6,480 nucleotides of DNA from positions 1-6,480 of the forward strand of contig JBLNAE010000366.1 of the NCBI GenBank assembly GCA_050259195.1, read 5' to 3'. Position numbers and translations under genes: made by a program. The DNA is from PSLL01 sp050259195 (GTDB taxonomy: Bacteria > Desulfobacterota_D > UBA1144 > Nemesobacterales > CSP1-2). Of this stretch, positions 5,865 to 6,480 are shown in pieces. The notes under the pieces were generated by a model. It was not told where the DNA came from. It saw nothing but the letters and a program-made list of their open reading frames with translations, and ran no database searches. Each line of letters begins with the position of its first letter. The stretch's first letter is position 1.

Positions 5865-5906
5865 AAAAAGCCCTGAAGCGGAGGGAGAACTGGAACACTT
5901 CAGGGC
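5865..5906 (-). terminator. Intrinsic terminator in copy 2
   Basis: Same 11-pair stem as copy 1 (5906-5896 with 5880-5870), 15-base loop, followed by TTTTTATTTC on the minus strand. It lies about 40 bases upstream of the -10 box of the cold-shock gene, so it would stop upstream minus-strand transcription, or act as an attenuator if a long leader exists. Confidence 0.7.
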
Positions 5907-5923
5907 AAAATGGAGGTCTCACC

Positions 5924-5962
5924 ATGAGGAGACAGAGTAAGTTTACTGTCATTACCGATTGA
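5924..5962 (+). other. Very short frame with a perfect start signal, copy 2
   Basis: GGAGG, 7 bases, ATG, then MRRQSKFTVITD and TGA. In copy 1 the corresponding stop codon is TGG in the restored frame. The shared QSKFT..TD and the mainly third-position changes just before the stop hint at a former small protein. Confidence 0.3.
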
Positions 5963-5993
5963 AAAACAAGTGGGAGAGTTTTGGTGTCTATAT

Positions 5994-6028
5994 ACACTCC
6001 CTCAGCGTTGGAGCTTCTGAGAGAGTGT
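5994..6028. repeat. Second hairpin of copy 2
   Basis: ACACTCCCTCAG (5994-6005) pairs with CTGAGAGAGTGT (6017-6028), 11 of 12 positions, with an 11-base loop. It sits at the same place as the 5476-5508 pairing of copy 1. Further on, GATACT ACTT AGTATC (6070-6085) forms another small hairpin that competes with GTATC ctaat GATAC (6060-6074). Confidence 0.6.
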
Positions 6029-6115
6029 TACTACTGATGGAGGATGGCGTAAGGGTGGAGTATCCTAATGATACTACTTAGTATCCTCTGTCCTCTAAAA
6101 TAAATTATATCGGTT

Positions 6116-6142
6116 GTGGTAGGGGGAATCTACTACTTTTTT
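6116..6142 (+). terminator. Intrinsic terminator, plus strand
   Basis: GTGGTAG pairs with CTACTAC (one G-T pair) around GGGGAAT and is followed directly by six T. It is the only good plus-strand terminator seen, and it follows element copy 2. This implies a plus-strand transcript through copy 2, although no protein gene of normal size is upstream on that strand. Confidence 0.65.
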
Positions 6143-6480
6143 AGAAGTGTCTAGGAGCTCGGAAATAGAAAGCCCTGGATTATGCGTCAAGATTGTCTGC
6201 TGCTGTCTCTACCCCAGAAGCCCTGATCAGGAGAGAATACTCAATGCGACAGGGTTTATCCTGAGAGGACCAGAAAGGGTCTCAAGGTATCCACAAATCC
6301 TCAATTCACTTACAGAAAAGAGGCTTTCATATATAGAAGTGAGATATACCTACTCGAATATAGATAAGATCTACTCTCATTAACCCAAATTTGTGAAGGT
6401 AGTAAAAGAAAGATAGATTTCGCTTTTGTTATAGAATGGTTCCCTTTTTTTCTCCTGTTATTTGTAATCCCCGTTTTTTT
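6143..6480. other. No confident gene
   Basis: About 340 bases. A plus-strand frame from a GTG at 6147 to 6383 lacks a ribosome site; its end (PERVSRYPQILNSLTEKRL and on) looks protein-like and may be the tail of a decayed gene. AAATAGAAAGCCCTGG (6162-6177) resembles the first block of the element at 5351 and 5863 and may be a remnant of a third copy. The last 70 bases are T-rich with no hairpin. Confidence 0.35.

Larger units (their letters stand above)
5863..6043. repeat. Structured element, copy 2
   Basis: Second copy of the element at 5351-5520, same orientation, upstream of the cold-shock gene on the minus strand. All shared blocks are kept; the loop of the first stem is 15 rather than 10 bases, and the second hairpin (5994-6028) uses a different sequence. 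A TATAAT on the minus strand at 6109-6104 could start a transcript through it (poor -35). On the plus strand, a terminator at 6116-6142 follows it. Confidence 0.75.

Noticed and set aside
6147..6383. 78-residue frame from a GTG
   Set aside because: No ribosome site and a first half with no protein character. Only the last 40 residues look plausible, so it is not called as a gene.

Overview
The window is AT-rich bacterial DNA with few intact genes. A lipoprotein signal peptide on one gene and the spread of small decayed genes suggest an environmental Gram-negative bacterium. I cannot name a genus from the sequence. Three genes look complete and recognisable, all on the minus strand: a large endonuclease/exonuclease/phosphatase (EEP) protein fused to two CBM21-like modules (104-1612), a seven-bladed Vgb-like propeller lipoprotein (3159-4133) and a small cold-shock-domain protein (5583-5792). 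One more intact small gene of unknown function is on the plus strand (2413-2643).

Layout. 104-1612: EEP/CBM21 gene with a sigma70-like promoter at 1629-1656. 1613-2400: a debris zone with a 27/28-bp tandem repeat, a frameshifted transposase-like N-terminal fragment (1923-2077, plus) and a second frameshifted 60-residue frame (2120-2301, minus). 2413-2853: a 76-residue hypothetical gene followed by the 5' part of another unknown gene (2716-2853). 3159-4133: the propeller lipoprotein, with one of the best promoter and ribosome-site combinations in the window. 4136-5158: more decayed coding sequence, including the 3' part (4562-5158) of the same family whose 5' part lies at 2716-2853. The two parts share a 37-bp stretch with one mismatch and lie on either side of the lipoprotein gene.

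5351-6142: a small cold-shock gene lies between two direct copies of a structured element of about 170-180 bp. Each copy carries an 11-bp stem with a T-run on the minus strand (an intrinsic terminator), a strong GGAGG plus ATG start signal on the plus strand, and a second hairpin. I do not recognise this element, and it is the best candidate here for something undescribed. 6143-6480 holds nothing I can call with confidence.

The intact genes do not form an obvious pathway. The repeated theme is decay: two frames broken by one base in a homopolymer, one in-frame stop, one pair of complementary gene fragments, and element copies differing by a one-base indel. This could be true accessory-region decay or, for the homopolymer cases, assembly error.
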